Shown here: piece by piece, positions 34,370-42,457 of the stretch | How the letters are laid out: the number at the start of each line of letters is the position of its first letter | Position numbering within the stretch: the first letter of the stretch is position 1 | Assembly: GCF_003953935.1 (NCBI RefSeq) | Contig: NZ_RXLQ01000001.1 | Coordinates: forward strand, 627,019-691,018 | Source: Massilia atriviolacea | GTDB lineage: Bacteria; Pseudomonadota; Gammaproteobacteria; Burkholderiales; Burkholderiaceae_D | DNA length: 64,000 nt | Direction of reading: 5' to 3' | The notes under the pieces: generated by a model | Seen by the model: only the letters and a program-made list of their open reading frames with translations | Databases searched by the model: none | Told to the model about the DNA's origin: nothing | Made by a program: the position numbers and the translations under genes

Positions 34370-34745
34370 CCCGGTGATCCCGATGGCCTGCGAGACCACG
34401 GTGCCGGCGGCCGCGCCGCCGACCGTGCCGCTGAGCGTGCTGGCGGTCGTCCCGGCGCCGCTGGCGCCGCTGGCGCCTGACGTGCTGCCGGCGCGCCGCG
34501 TGGCGCGTTCCGAGAACGTCGTCGGCGGCTGCGAAGAGCGCATGCACCACCTGGCGATGGTGCAGGGCAGTCCGGTGCCGCCGCTGCGCATGCACAGGGC
34601 TGCACGCGGCCCCATGATCGGGCCGGCCCGTGCGGGCAGCCGCGTCGAATGCCTGCGCCGCTGCGGCAGCGACGGCTTCTGCGATCCGTCCAGCCCCAGC
34701 GGCTGCGGCGGCGAATACTGCCTGGCCGGCCGCGAGATTGTCTGA
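34359..34745 (+). CDS. Possible small Cys-rich protein after sctU
   Basis: Up to 128 residues from ATG 34359 (inside the end of sctU), or 120 from ATG 34383. The first half is Ala/Pro/Val-rich; the end has six Cys in about 30 residues (CLRRCGSDGFCDPSS...CGGEYC), a spacing that could bind metal or form disulfides. There is no signal peptide. If real, it is the last gene of the sctD-U operon. Coding status is uncertain: the other strand is also open here, as often in such GC-rich DNA. If it is not real, 34370-34813 holds only the tandem repeats listed next. Confidence 0.4.
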   Translation: MRPDPVIPMACETTVPAAAPPTVPLSVLAVVPAPLAPLAPDVLPARRVARSENVVGGCEERMHHLAMVQGSPVPPLRMHRAARGPMIGPARAGSRVECLRRCGSDGFCDPSSPSGCGGEYCLAGREIV

Positions 34746-34762
34746 GCGGTGGTGTAAGCAGC

Positions 34763-34832
34763 GCCTGTTGCTTAACGCTCGTTGCTTAACGCTTGTTGCT
34801 TAACGCTCGTTGCTTAACGCTTGTTGCTCAAC
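34763..34832. repeat. Five 14-bp tandem repeats at the 3' end of the PilT-like gene
   Basis: Units of the form GCYYGTTGCTTAAC, alternating C and T at the fourth base so that the true period is 28 bp; the last unit has CAAC. The stop codon of the leftward PilT-like gene lies in unit 4, so gain or loss of a unit would not change the protein. It may be a slippage product or a transcription-end structure. Confidence 0.85.
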
Positions 34833-35908
34833 ATTTCATGCAGCTCCAGCCGGTTGTAGGCCGAGCGCATCGCATCCTTGGTACCGATCATCTTCTTGCC
34901 GACCAGCTGGGCCAGCACGTCGTTCAGGCTGCGCGACATATTGTCTTCCTTGCGCTTGAGGAAGTCGGCGATCAGGTGCATCTTGGACGGATCGCTGATC
35001 AGCGGCGCCACCTGCTGGTTGTGATTGAAGATCATCTCGCTGGCCAGCACGAAGTTCTGGCCGTCCTCGCTCGGCAGCAGGTTCTGGTAGATCACGCCCA
35101 CCAGGGAATTGGCCAGCGCGGCGGCGCGCTGCGCCTGCTGCTCGGCCGGGAAGAACCCCAGCAGCTTGGAAATCGCGCCCAGCGCGCTGTTGGTATGCAT
35201 GGTGGCCAGCACCAGGTGGCCCGATTCGCCGGCGTGCAGCACGGTGTCGGCGGTGTCGAAATCGCGGATCTCGCCCACCATCAGCACGTCCGGCTTTTGC
35301 CGCATCGCCTCGCGCAGGCCGCTCGAAAAACTGGCGGTATCGGTCGGCACTTCCTTTTGCGAGATGATGGCCTGGTCGCGCCGCAGGAAGTACTCGATCG
35401 GCTCCTCGATGGTCACGATGTGGGCGCTGCGGGTGCGGTTGATATGGTCCAGCAGCGCGGCCATGGTGGTGGTCTTGCCCGAGCCGGTCGGTCCGGTGAC
35501 CAGGATCACGCCCTTGGTCGCTTCGAGCATGGTGCGCACGTAGCCCGGCAGCCCGGTCTTTTCGATCGAGATCGGCTCCATCGGCAGGCGCCGGATCGCG
35601 ATGCCGATCGCGCGCCCGCCCGACATGCGGTACAGATTGCAGCGCAGGCGGCAATTGGTCAGCACGAAGGAACGGTCGATGGCGGCGTTGAGGATCTTGT
35701 CTTCCCAATCCTCGTCGATGGCCCCCAGCAGCGGCGTCATTTCCGCCAGCGTCACCGCTTCCTCGCCGGCGGCGGTCCAGCCGCGCGGCGTCTTGATCAT
35801 GATGCGCGCGTCCTGCTCGATGTGAATGTCGGAGAACACCTCGCCCTGGTTGACCAGTGCAATCAGCTCGGACAGCAGGTCGCGTTCCGCCAAAAATTCA
35901 TCGCTCAT
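34814..35908 (-). CDS. PilT/PilU-like retraction ATPase
   Basis: 364 residues from ATG 35908 (MSDEFLAERDLLSE). Walker A is GPTGSGKTTT, the Asp box region IVTIEEPIEYF follows, Walker B is VLMVGEIRDFDTA and the His box is LVLATMHTNSA, all typical of PilT-family hexameric ATPases that pull pilins back into the membrane. It sits alone between the sctU block and the small duplicated genes, 7 kb from the type IVb pilus operon and on the same strand. R64-type operons normally lack such an ATPase, so it may serve this pilus or an unrelated type IVa pilus encoded elsewhere. No hrp-box-like promoter was seen before it. Confidence 0.9.
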   Translation of the reverse strand: MSDEFLAERDLLSELIALVNQGEVFSDIHIEQDARIMIKTPRGWTAAGEEAVTLAEMTPLLGAIDEDWEDKILNAAIDRSFVLTNCRLRCNLYRMSGGRAIGIAIRRLPMEPISIEKTGLPGYVRTMLEATKGVILVTGPTGSGKTTTMAALLDHINRTRSAHIVTIEEPIEYFLRRDQAIISQKEVPTDTASFSSGLREAMRQKPDVLMVGEIRDFDTADTVLHAGESGHLVLATMHTNSALGAISKLLGFFPAEQQAQRAAALANSLVGVIYQNLLPSEDGQNFVLASEMIFNHNQQVAPLISDPSKMHLIADFLKRKEDNMSRSLNDVLAQLVGKKMIGTKDAMRSAYNRLELHEMLSNKR

Positions 35909-36053
35909 ATGTATCCCGAAAAATGGCGCCCCGGCGGCGCCGCTGCCTCTTGCCCAGTGGCGGATGCAAAGCAAATCATACTTGCCCCACGCCACCGATT
36001 CCTCAACAAATCTCAGCGCAGGGCGGGAAGCGGCAAGTTTGGCGCCGGCGACG

Positions 36054-36082
36054 GAACTTGTGCCCGTCCGGCGGTGACTCAT
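36054..36082 (+). promoter_or_regulatory. Degenerate HrpL-type promoter before the 51-residue genes
   Basis: GGAACT-N16-TGACTCA, ending 65 bp before ATG 36148. The GAAC core and ACTCA end agree with the other six sites; two or three bases deviate from the hrp box consensus. Confidence 0.5.
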
Positions 36083-36147
36083 GTAGGACCGCTGCGGCAA
36101 TACATCGCCAAGGCGGCAATCTCAATCAACCACTTCAGGAGAACACC

Positions 36148-36303
36148 ATGGGTTTGTTAGTCGCGGGATCGGCAGCAGCAGGGACGGCATCGGGTCTGAT
36201 TTCGATCGGGGCCGGTATGGCAGCCAACGAGGCGCTGTCGGCGGCCGAGATGGCAGCGCAGATCCAGAAGAAGGCCAACACCGCTGCGGTGAACGCCATC
36301 TGA
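36148..36303 (+). CDS. 51-residue protein, copy 1 of an identical pair; filament/needle candidate
   Basis: Starts MGLLVAGSAAAGTASGLISI and ends KKANTAAVNAI, with a strong AGGAG site. It is Ala/Gly/Ser-rich with an amphipathic helical second half, no Cys, no Trp and no signal peptide. Size, composition, duplication and an upstream hrp-box-like promoter fit an abundant secreted small subunit such as an Hrp pilin (HrpA type) or needle protein, none of which was otherwise found in this T3SS. That is inference: I see no residue-level match to a known needle protein. An identical protein is encoded 117 bp downstream. Confidence 0.65.
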   Translation: MGLLVAGSAAAGTASGLISIGAGMAANEALSAAEMAAQIQKKANTAAVNAI

Positions 36304-36314
36304 GATCGCGCCTG

Positions 36315-36343
36315 GCGGCGCCGGCCCAAGCGGCCGGCGCCGC
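36315..36343. other. Perfect 12-bp hairpin between the two identical genes
   Basis: Arms GCGGCGCCGGCC and GGCCGGCGCCGC around CAAGC. No T-tract follows, so it is more likely to slow or stabilise the mRNA than to terminate it. Confidence 0.6.
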
Positions 36344-36420
36344 AACACGACGTGCGCAGTACCGCTGCGGCAGCGAACAGCCAAGGCGGCAATTTTCATC
36401 AACTATATCAGGAGAACATT

Positions 36421-36576
36421 ATGGGCTTGTTAGTCGCAGGATCGGCAGCAGCAGGGACGGCATCGGGTCTGATTTCGATCGGCGCCGGTATGGCAGCCAA
36501 CGAGGCGCTGTCGGCGGCCGAGATGGCCGCGCAGATCCAGAAGAAGGCCAACACCGCTGCGGTGAACGCCATCTAA
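36421..36576 (+). CDS. 51-residue protein, copy 2 of an identical pair
   Basis: The predicted protein is identical to copy 1 at every residue, while a few codons differ. The duplication includes at least 50 bp of upstream DNA (a shared CCGCTGCGGCA followed by AAGGCGGCAAT and a common AGGAGAACA ribosome site), but not the hrp-box-like promoter of copy 1. Both copies are therefore probably read from the promoter at 36054. A strong terminator follows. Keeping two identical proteins suggests a need for high dosage, as for a filament subunit. Confidence 0.65.
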   Translation: MGLLVAGSAAAGTASGLISIGAGMAANEALSAAEMAAQIQKKANTAAVNAI

Positions 36577-36593
36577 GCACTCGCTTAGTCAGC

Positions 36594-36630
36594 GCCGGAG
36601 GCGGCACGACCTTGCCGCCTCCGGCATTTT
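36594..36630 (+). terminator. Rho-independent terminator after the 51-residue pair
   Basis: A perfect 13-bp stem (GCCGGAGGCGGCA with its complement) around a 6-base loop, followed by ATTTT. Confidence 0.85.
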
Positions 36631-36658
36631 CCAGCCTTGATCACGACAGGAGGCAACG

Positions 36659-36841
36659 ATGACCTATCTGAATGAGCGAACACAGCATTTGCCGGGCCCG
36701 GCCCGCAGCGGCGCGGGCGAATGGTCCACCGCACCCGGCGGCGACGCCGACCTGATCCGCTGGGCGGCGGCGCAGGGCCAGGCCCTGTCCAAGCTGCAGA
36801 TCTTCAGCACCATGGCCAAGCAGGTCAACGAACAGCAGTAA
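36659..36841 (+). CDS. 60-residue unknown protein, T3SS island
   Basis: Starts MTYLNERTQHLPGPARSG after a strong AGGAGG site. The first half is polar; the second (DLIRWAAAQGQALSKLQIFS followed by TMAKQVNEQQ) is a predicted amphipathic helix. There are terminators both before and after it, so it either has its own promoter in the short gap or depends on read-through; no hrp box was found. Small helical proteins in such islands are often needle, rod or chaperone components, but I see no firm match. Confidence 0.6.
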   Translation: MTYLNERTQHLPGPARSGAGEWSTAPGGDADLIRWAAAQGQALSKLQIFSTMAKQVNEQQ

Positions 36842-36846
36842 ACCGG

Positions 36847-36870
36847 CGCCGCCGGCAGGCGGCGTCTTTT
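36847..36870 (+). terminator. Rho-independent terminator after the 60-residue gene
   Basis: CGCCGCC and GGCGGCG around GGCA, followed by TCTTTT. Confidence 0.75.
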
Positions 36871-36986
36871 CCGGTACCGCATCCTGTCATACATCCCCCC
36901 TCTTCCCGCCATCGCCGATCTTTCCCCCTTCGTGCGCCTGCGGCCGGATCGCCTGTGAGGACCCGGCCGCCTGCCACCCCGCCGTG

Positions 36987-39900
36987 TTACTGGAAGTTAT
37001 ACGAGCGCAATTCGCGCGAGCCCTCGGCCTGCCTGAGCCCGAACATGCGCAGCCCGGATTGCACGCCGAAGCTGTCCTTTTCGGTCATTTTCTCGATGAT
37101 CGCCAGCTTTTGCGGCAACCAGCTGCCGGCATCGGCCAGCAGGCGCCGTTGCTGCTCCTTGCAGTCGCCCGCGCCGAACATGCTGCCGCCCTGCCTGTCG
37201 ATGTCCGAGAAGCTGTCGTACAGCGCGGCGGCCTCCGGCTTGATGCGCTGGCGCACCATGTACTTGAAGTTGGGACGCTCCTCGGCGCGCGCGGTGGCGA
37301 TCAGCTCGTCGAGCTGGCGCGTGCCTTCCGCCAGGTCCTCCTCGGTAAAGGCGGCCCACATGGCCGGGCCGATCTCGGGCTTGTCGGCGCCGGGACCGCC
37401 CTTGTCGCGCACGTACTCGCTGGTCATGGTCCGGACCCACAGGTCGCGCTCCCGCTCGATCCTGCCCACCCAGGCCTCGGCGCTCGCAAACTCGACGTCC
37501 AGATAGGCGGCGCGGTTGATCAGTTTGCCGTCCTGGGTCGGCAAGCTCACCTTCACCGACTGGCTCTGTTCGCCCAGTACGGCCTGCATGGAAACCAGGT
37601 CCAGGCTGCCGCTCGACATGGCGCCCACCTTGCCGCTCTGCGCTTTGTTGCCTGGCGCCGCGCCGGGCGCGGGAGCGGCCTGCTCCTCCTTGGGCTTGGG
37701 GCCCTTTCCCACACCCGCGCCGAGGGTGGCGCCCAGGTTCAGGCTGGCGCCCGTGCCGAACTTGCGTGCAAGCAGGTTGACGGTGCCGCCGCGTTCCTTG
37801 ACCTTGGTTTGCTGGCTCGAGGTGTTTTCGCCCGACAGGCTGATGCTGGCGCCGGCGCGCAGGCTGGCGCCGCCGGCCTTGCCCGACACGGCGGCCCCGA
37901 AGTCGACCGCCATTTTCTGGCGGTTGGTGGTGTTCTTGCTATCTTGCCAACCGACCGAGACGCCCTCGCCGAAGTCGCTGGCCAGCTTGCTCCACATCGC
38001 TTCCTCGGACAGGCCGTCGGCGCCGGCGTCGAGCAGGAAGGCCATCAGCTTGCGGGTGGTCTCGACCATGCCAGCATCGTCGTAGGCGACCGAGCCCCAA
38101 TCCTTGTCGTTGCTGGCGCGGCTGGACTCCTTCATCGGCCGTTCGACCCGGAAGATGATGCCGCGCCCCTCGCTGCGTTCGAAGTCGACCGGGGTGGCGG
38201 TCGCCCCGCCGCCCGCCCTGAGCTTCATTCCCGCCTTCGACTCCTCGCTGCCGAGCTTGATGTCGTAGCCCACCTTCAGGCCGACGCCGCCGAGGGCGCG
38301 ATGCGACTTCGACGTGCCGAGGAAGATCTCGAAGCCATGGCCCGAACGCGCCAGCTCGAACGTGGCATGCCTGCCGAAATCGTAGCGCAGGTCGGCGCGC
38401 ACGCCGAACACCATCGCGCCCGACATCGCATCGGCCACGATGGCCGAGGCCCCGACCGTGCTGAAGCCCTTGATCGCGCCGTCGCTCAGCTTGAGCCGCG
38501 AACCGGACTGCATTTTTCCGACCAGCTCGTTCAAGACGCTTGCCATGGCGGCGCGGGTCATGGTGGCCGGCTTCAGGTCGGCCGCCTGCTCCAGGTCGCG
38601 CGCCTCCTGCAACGCCGCCGTTACCTTGTCATGCGGCAGCTTGATGTGCGCGGCCAGATGGCGCACCAGGTCGAGCGTGACAGGCAGCTCGGCCAGGTCC
38701 GGCAAGGTCGAGCCGGTCGGCGCCGCCGCCAGCGCGGCAAAGGAAAAGCCGGACGGCGTTTTCTGCCTGGGCAGGCCGGCCCAGTCGTCGAGCAAGCCGG
38801 CCACGAGGCCGCGTTCTTCCTCGTCCAGGGGGTCGCGCGCCGCCGCCATGGCGCGCACGTCGTCGCGCAGCGTGACGCACGCGTGCTGGAAGGCGGCGCA
38901 GTATTTTTCGAGTTCCTTGGGGACGCTGCCCAGGTGGGTGCCCTGCACGCCCATCGACAGCCCCCGCAGCGGCGTCGTCCTGGCGCCCACCGCATTGGCC
39001 AGCTTCGCCACAGTCCCGCTGCGCTCGGCGCGCGGCACGGCCTTGCGCATGAATTTGTGCAGGCGCGCCGTCATCATTTTCTGGGTACTGCGCGGACCAT
39101 CCTCGCGTGCCCCCTGGCGCCAGGCGAACAGGTCGCCCGTGGCCCTGGCCGCGTGCGCCGGTGCGGCCGGTCCAGCGCCGTCCAGGCGCGCGGCGCTGTG
39201 CTTGAGGACGCGGCTGGCGAGGGTGTCGCCCAGCTGGTCCGCGCGCGCCTGGGCCAGGATCGCGCGCGCGTGCCCGGGCGCCACCGCCGCCAGCGCCGGC
39301 GCGGTCTCGCGCAGGGTGTCGGCCGCCTGCAGGAAGGCGCGCATGGCCTCGCGCTTGTCCCCCGCCGGCGGCGCGTCGTGCATGTTCTCGATCAGCAGCG
39401 CGAAACCGCGCTCGGTGCGCGCCAGCACTTCGGCGCTGCGCCAGGCCGCCACGGCCGCCGCGTCCGTGGGCGGCGCCGATGCGCCAGCCAGCTCGCTCCA
39501 GCGCATCGCGCCGCGCAGGTGGTGCAGCGCGGCCAGCGCCTGGGCCCCGCTGTGCGCATCGGGGGCGGCGCCGGCACGCACGCCGGCCGGCATCAGGGCG
39601 TGCGCCAGCATCAGCTCGCGGTCGAGTTTGTGCGGGCCGGCAGAGGCGGCGGGCGCCAGCAGCGCGTCGACCAGGTCGCCGGTTTCTTCGCTCTCGCCTA
39701 ACTGCACGCCCAGCAGGCGGGCGAAGGCGGCCGGACTGCTCATCGCATACGCCATGTCGGGCGCGGCGCTGTCCTTGAGCACGGCGGCGCTGGCCTGCAG
39801 GGCGCGCCCGACGGCCGAGCTGCCCAGCGCCGGGGCCTTGGCCAGCAGGTCGTGCGGGGTGTCGGCGTGGTGCTGCGCCAGCGCCGGCTGGCGGCGCAAC

Positions 39901-41600
39901 TGGTCGGCTGCCTGCAAAAAGGTGTGCAGGCTCTCGCGCTCGCGTTCTTCCGGCGCCTTGCACATGGTGTGCGCCAGCAGGACGAAGCCCCCTTCGCTGC
40001 GCGACAATACTTCGGCCGCGCGCCAGGCCAGCATCGCCTCGGGCCGGCCGGACGGTGCGGGCGCGGTCAGGGCGTTCCAGTTCATTTCCCGCTGCATGTA
40101 CCGAAACGCGGCAAGCGTCGCGCTGACATCGGGCGCGGCCGGCGGCGCAGGGGCGGCGCCGGCCGCTGGCGGCGGCGCAGCCGCTACGGGACCGCGCGCG
40201 CCGAGCAAGGCCACGGCCAGCGCCTGCGCCGCCGCGTCCTGGCCCGGCCCCAGTTCCGGCGCCAGCGCGGTGCGCAGCGCAGCCACCTCCTGCGCCGATG
40301 GCGGCAGCGGCGGCGCGCCGGGGGCCGTGCGCATGGCGTCGAGCAGGCCCGCGCGCGCCGTGCTGGCGCGACTCCTCAGTTGCGCGGCGCGCTCCGGAAC
40401 GTCCTTGAGCACGCGTGCGCGCGCGGCATCGGTGCGCCGGGCCGAACTGAACCGCCAGCCCTTGCTGGCGGGATCGGCCGCATTGCGCACGTCATGCTTC
40501 CTGGACGGCTTCCTGACATCGACGACGGCGGAAAACAGATTCCCCGCCCGCGTCTGGCCGGCCGGCCCGACATCGATGCTGTGCTGGACCGTGCGATCCT
40601 TGACCCGATTGCGCAGCCGCCGCAACATGCCGGGCGTCTTGTGCACCGGCCCTTCCCCCATCTTGCGCAAGCGCTTTTGCTGCGCCGCGTCGCCAACCTG
40701 CTGCGGGGCCCAGGTATCGCCGCTGCCGGCCAGTGCGACAGCGTTCGCGAGCGCCGCCGTCACGCTGGCCTTCCCGAGCCCGCCGGCCTGCGCCATGCGG
40801 CCGAGCGCATCGAGGCTGAGCGGCGCCGTCTGGTCCAGGCCGAGGCGCTGCGCCTGTGCCGGCGCGGCCGTGAACGCGGCCATGCAAGCGGGCGCGCCGG
40901 CGGCGCTCCATTGCGCCAGCAGTCCGGCCAGCACGGCCAGCACGGCCGGGTCGCGCACCTCGCCCGCCGCCGGCGGCGCCTCGATCGACGCCGCCAGCGC
41001 CTTGCAGGCATGCTGGAAAGCGGCCGCCTTCTCCCTGGCGATGCCGGCGCGCGCGCCATGCAGGCGCCGCTGCGCCTCCTCGGGCGCAACGCCGCCCGCC
41101 GCGGCCAGTTGCGCCAGCGCGTCGAGCGTGAGCGGGCGCTTGGCGGCACTGCCGAGGTGCCTGCGCACTTCCGCCGTCAGCGCGAAGCCCTGCGGCGTCG
41201 GCGGAGCGGGCATCGCGGCCCATGCCTGCAACTGGTTCCTGATGGCGCTGGACCTGGCCGCCTGCCTGCGCGGCAAGGCGGGCAGCAGGTCGATCGCATC
41301 GGCCAGCCCGGCGCAGGCTTGCTGGAAACCCCTGACCTGCTCGCGCGCCAGGCTGTCCTTGCCGCCGCGCTTAGGCGCGACGGGAGCGAAGCTGGCGTCG
41401 GCGGCGCTGTGCCGTCTGCGCGCTCCGGACGGCTGGGACGCCCGCTCTGGCGCAGCGGGAAAGTCAGGAGCCGCGCCTGCGCTGTCGCGCCTTGGCGGAC
41501 CGGCCGGCAGGTGCGTCTGGTCTTGCGCAGCGGGTAATTCAGGAAGGCGGGCCGCAAGAGCGCTGCGGTTCGGGATCGGCTCGATGGGGCTTCTCAACAT
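36987..41600 (-). CDS. Giant putative T3SS effector with repeated modules
   Basis: 1537 residues from ATG 41600, which has a GGAG site at good spacing and lies 35 bp after a perfect hrp box. The N terminus is Ser/Pro/Ala/Arg-rich with no signal peptide, as in type III substrates. Three ~100-residue helical modules share FQxAC and LTLDxL-type cores (about 88-186, 192-288, 897-1003). Two ~115-residue modules share AWRxAEVL, each containing WxxxE (526-530, 720-724), then GFxLL and FLQAAD. From about 1040 on the protein is Gly-rich and beta-structured (AIVADAMSGAMVFGVRADLR, KLGSEESKAGMKLRAG). A chaperone-like gene lies divergently beside it, recalling dspE/dspF and avrE/avrF, but homology to AvrE is not established. 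Confidence 0.75.
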   Translation of the reverse strand: MLRSPIEPIPNRSALAARLPELPAAQDQTHLPAGPPRRDSAGAAPDFPAAPERASQPSGARRRHSAADASFAPVAPKRGGKDSLAREQVRGFQQACAGLADAIDLLPALPRRQAARSSAIRNQLQAWAAMPAPPTPQGFALTAEVRRHLGSAAKRPLTLDALAQLAAAGGVAPEEAQRRLHGARAGIAREKAAAFQHACKALAASIEAPPAAGEVRDPAVLAVLAGLLAQWSAAGAPACMAAFTAAPAQAQRLGLDQTAPLSLDALGRMAQAGGLGKASVTAALANAVALAGSGDTWAPQQVGDAAQQKRLRKMGEGPVHKTPGMLRRLRNRVKDRTVQHSIDVGPAGQTRAGNLFSAVVDVRKPSRKHDVRNAADPASKGWRFSSARRTDAARARVLKDVPERAAQLRSRASTARAGLLDAMRTAPGAPPLPPSAQEVAALRTALAPELGPGQDAAAQALAVALLGARGPVAAAPPPAAGAAPAPPAAPDVSATLAAFRYMQREMNWNALTAPAPSGRPEAMLAWRAAEVLSRSEGGFVLLAHTMCKAPEERERESLHTFLQAADQLRRQPALAQHHADTPHDLLAKAPALGSSAVGRALQASAAVLKDSAAPDMAYAMSSPAAFARLLGVQLGESEETGDLVDALLAPAASAGPHKLDRELMLAHALMPAGVRAGAAPDAHSGAQALAALHHLRGAMRWSELAGASAPPTDAAAVAAWRSAEVLARTERGFALLIENMHDAPPAGDKREAMRAFLQAADTLRETAPALAAVAPGHARAILAQARADQLGDTLASRVLKHSAARLDGAGPAAPAHAARATGDLFAWRQGAREDGPRSTQKMMTARLHKFMRKAVPRAERSGTVAKLANAVGARTTPLRGLSMGVQGTHLGSVPKELEKYCAAFQHACVTLRDDVRAMAAARDPLDEEERGLVAGLLDDWAGLPRQKTPSGFSFAALAAAPTGSTLPDLAELPVTLDLVRHLAAHIKLPHDKVTAALQEARDLEQAADLKPATMTRAAMASVLNELVGKMQSGSRLKLSDGAIKGFSTVGASAIVADAMSGAMVFGVRADLRYDFGRHATFELARSGHGFEIFLGTSKSHRALGGVGLKVGYDIKLGSEESKAGMKLRAGGGATATPVDFERSEGRGIIFRVERPMKESSRASNDKDWGSVAYDDAGMVETTRKLMAFLLDAGADGLSEEAMWSKLASDFGEGVSVGWQDSKNTTNRQKMAVDFGAAVSGKAGGASLRAGASISLSGENTSSQQTKVKERGGTVNLLARKFGTGASLNLGATLGAGVGKGPKPKEEQAAPAPGAAPGNKAQSGKVGAMSSGSLDLVSMQAVLGEQSQSVKVSLPTQDGKLINRAAYLDVEFASAEAWVGRIERERDLWVRTMTSEYVRDKGGPGADKPEIGPAMWAAFTEEDLAEGTRQLDELIATARAEERPNFKYMVRQRIKPEAAALYDSFSDIDRQGGSMFGAGDCKEQQRRLLADAGSWLPQKLAIIEKMTEKDSFGVQSGLRMFGLRQAEGSRELRSYNFQ

Positions 41601-41634
41601 GTCGGCGCTCCGCGCAAATGGGGTGGTCGGCCAC

Positions 41635-41663
41635 TGTGTGGCATTGCCGCTTGCCAGGGTTCC
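41635..41663 (-). promoter_or_regulatory. HrpL-type promoter (hrp box) before the giant effector
   Basis: On the minus strand GGAACC-N16-CCACACA, a full match to GGAACC-N15/16-CCACNNA, ending 34 bp before the start codon. Confidence 0.85.
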
Positions 41664-41849
41664 AGCACGCGCGCGTGGCATGAAAACGACCGTCAAACAA
41701 CACCCGTTCGACGCGGAACGGCGCACGCCTTTTCGACCACTGAAGCCGGCGCGGAAAATCAGTATCATCGAGTACGGGAAGCGGATCGTCGCAGGCCACG
41801 GATGCACTGCAAGCCGTGCCGGCGCTGTTTGATCTTGGCGATGCGCCCC

Positions 41850-41866
41850 GGAATGCGTAGCATTCC
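41850..41866. promoter_or_regulatory. Palindrome upstream of the chaperone-like gene
   Basis: GGAATGC-GTA-GCATTCC, a perfect inverted repeat 48 bp before ATG 41915. It could be an operator for the chaperone-like gene, which has no hrp box of its own. Confidence 0.4.
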
Positions 41867-41914
41867 CTTACCCATATTGCATTGCTCCGACCGCTTACTT
41901 ACCTATAAGGTTCT

Positions 41915-42328
41915 ATGCAGCAACACGACTATGTCCCACCAGAGGCGTTCGCCGGCTCCGCCGCGGCCGTCCTGCGCTGCCTGCGCGAGCTGGTCGCCCT
42001 GACGGGCCTGGGCAGCGCCGACGGTCCTCCGGTGCTGGAGCTGCAGTTCGACGACATCGTCACGCTGACCTCGCTGGCGGCCGACGCGCCGCAGCCCTAC
42101 CTGTGCGTGTCGGTCTACCTGCCGCGCCGCGCGCTGGCGCCGTCGGCGGCGGCGCCGCTGGCCAGCCCCGGCTATCCCGGCGGCGAATGGCTGTGGGACG
42201 CCAGCGAAGGCCGCTACATCATCCTGCACGACATCGGCATCGAGCAGCTGGCCGACGAAACCAGCCTGCTCGACGCGATCCTGGCCGCCAAGGACAAGGC
42301 AAGCGCCTGGCTGCTGTCGGTGTCGTAG
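41915..42328 (+). CDS. Probable T3SS effector chaperone (CesT/DspF-like)
   Basis: 137 residues, acidic, no signal peptide or membrane segment. The pattern PPVLELQFDDIVTLTSLA, PYLCVSVYLP, then an LxDxxxLLxA helix near the end fits the alpha/beta fold of class I type III chaperones, which have little sequence identity but constant size and charge. It is divergent from the giant effector gene with about 310 bp between starts. Chaperone genes usually neighbour their effector, so the giant protein is the likely client. The call rests on size, charge, fold pattern and neighbour. Confidence 0.65.
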   Translation: MQQHDYVPPEAFAGSAAAVLRCLRELVALTGLGSADGPPVLELQFDDIVTLTSLAADAPQPYLCVSVYLPRRALAPSAAAPLASPGYPGGEWLWDASEGRYIILHDIGIEQLADETSLLDAILAAKDKASAWLLSVS

Positions 42329-42380
42329 CGCAGGCGCGCCGCCGCCACCGAAAAAAATCACCGCCTGCGCCATCGCGCAC

Positions 42381-42409
42381 GGAACCTTGTCCCTCCCGGC
42401 GAACACTCA
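42381..42409 (+). promoter_or_regulatory. HrpL-type promoter (hrp box) before the 37-residue ORF
   Basis: GGAACC-N16-ACACTCA, ending 48 bp before ATG 42458. The -10 half is the same as at 53801 and 57825. Confidence 0.75.
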
Positions 42410-42457
42410 TGAGTACTCCAACCGGAGTTGCAATCGACAATTTTGAAAGGAAGTACC

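Noticed and set aside
36940-36970. Inverted repeat GCGGCCGG/CCGGCCGC downstream of the giant effector gene, considered as terminator
   Set aside because: The loop is 15 bases and no T-tract follows on the minus strand.
36987-41600. Firm naming of the giant protein as AvrE/DspE
   Set aside because: Size, WxxxE motifs and a chaperone neighbour agree, but WxxxE is a weak motif and no distinctive AvrE sequence was recognised; kept as an unnamed putative effector.
42328-42370. Nine-bp inverted repeat (GCGCAGGCG/CGCCTGCGC) after the chaperone-like gene
   Set aside because: The loop of 25 bases contains the A-tract instead of following the stem, so it does not fit a terminator; no other role is evident.
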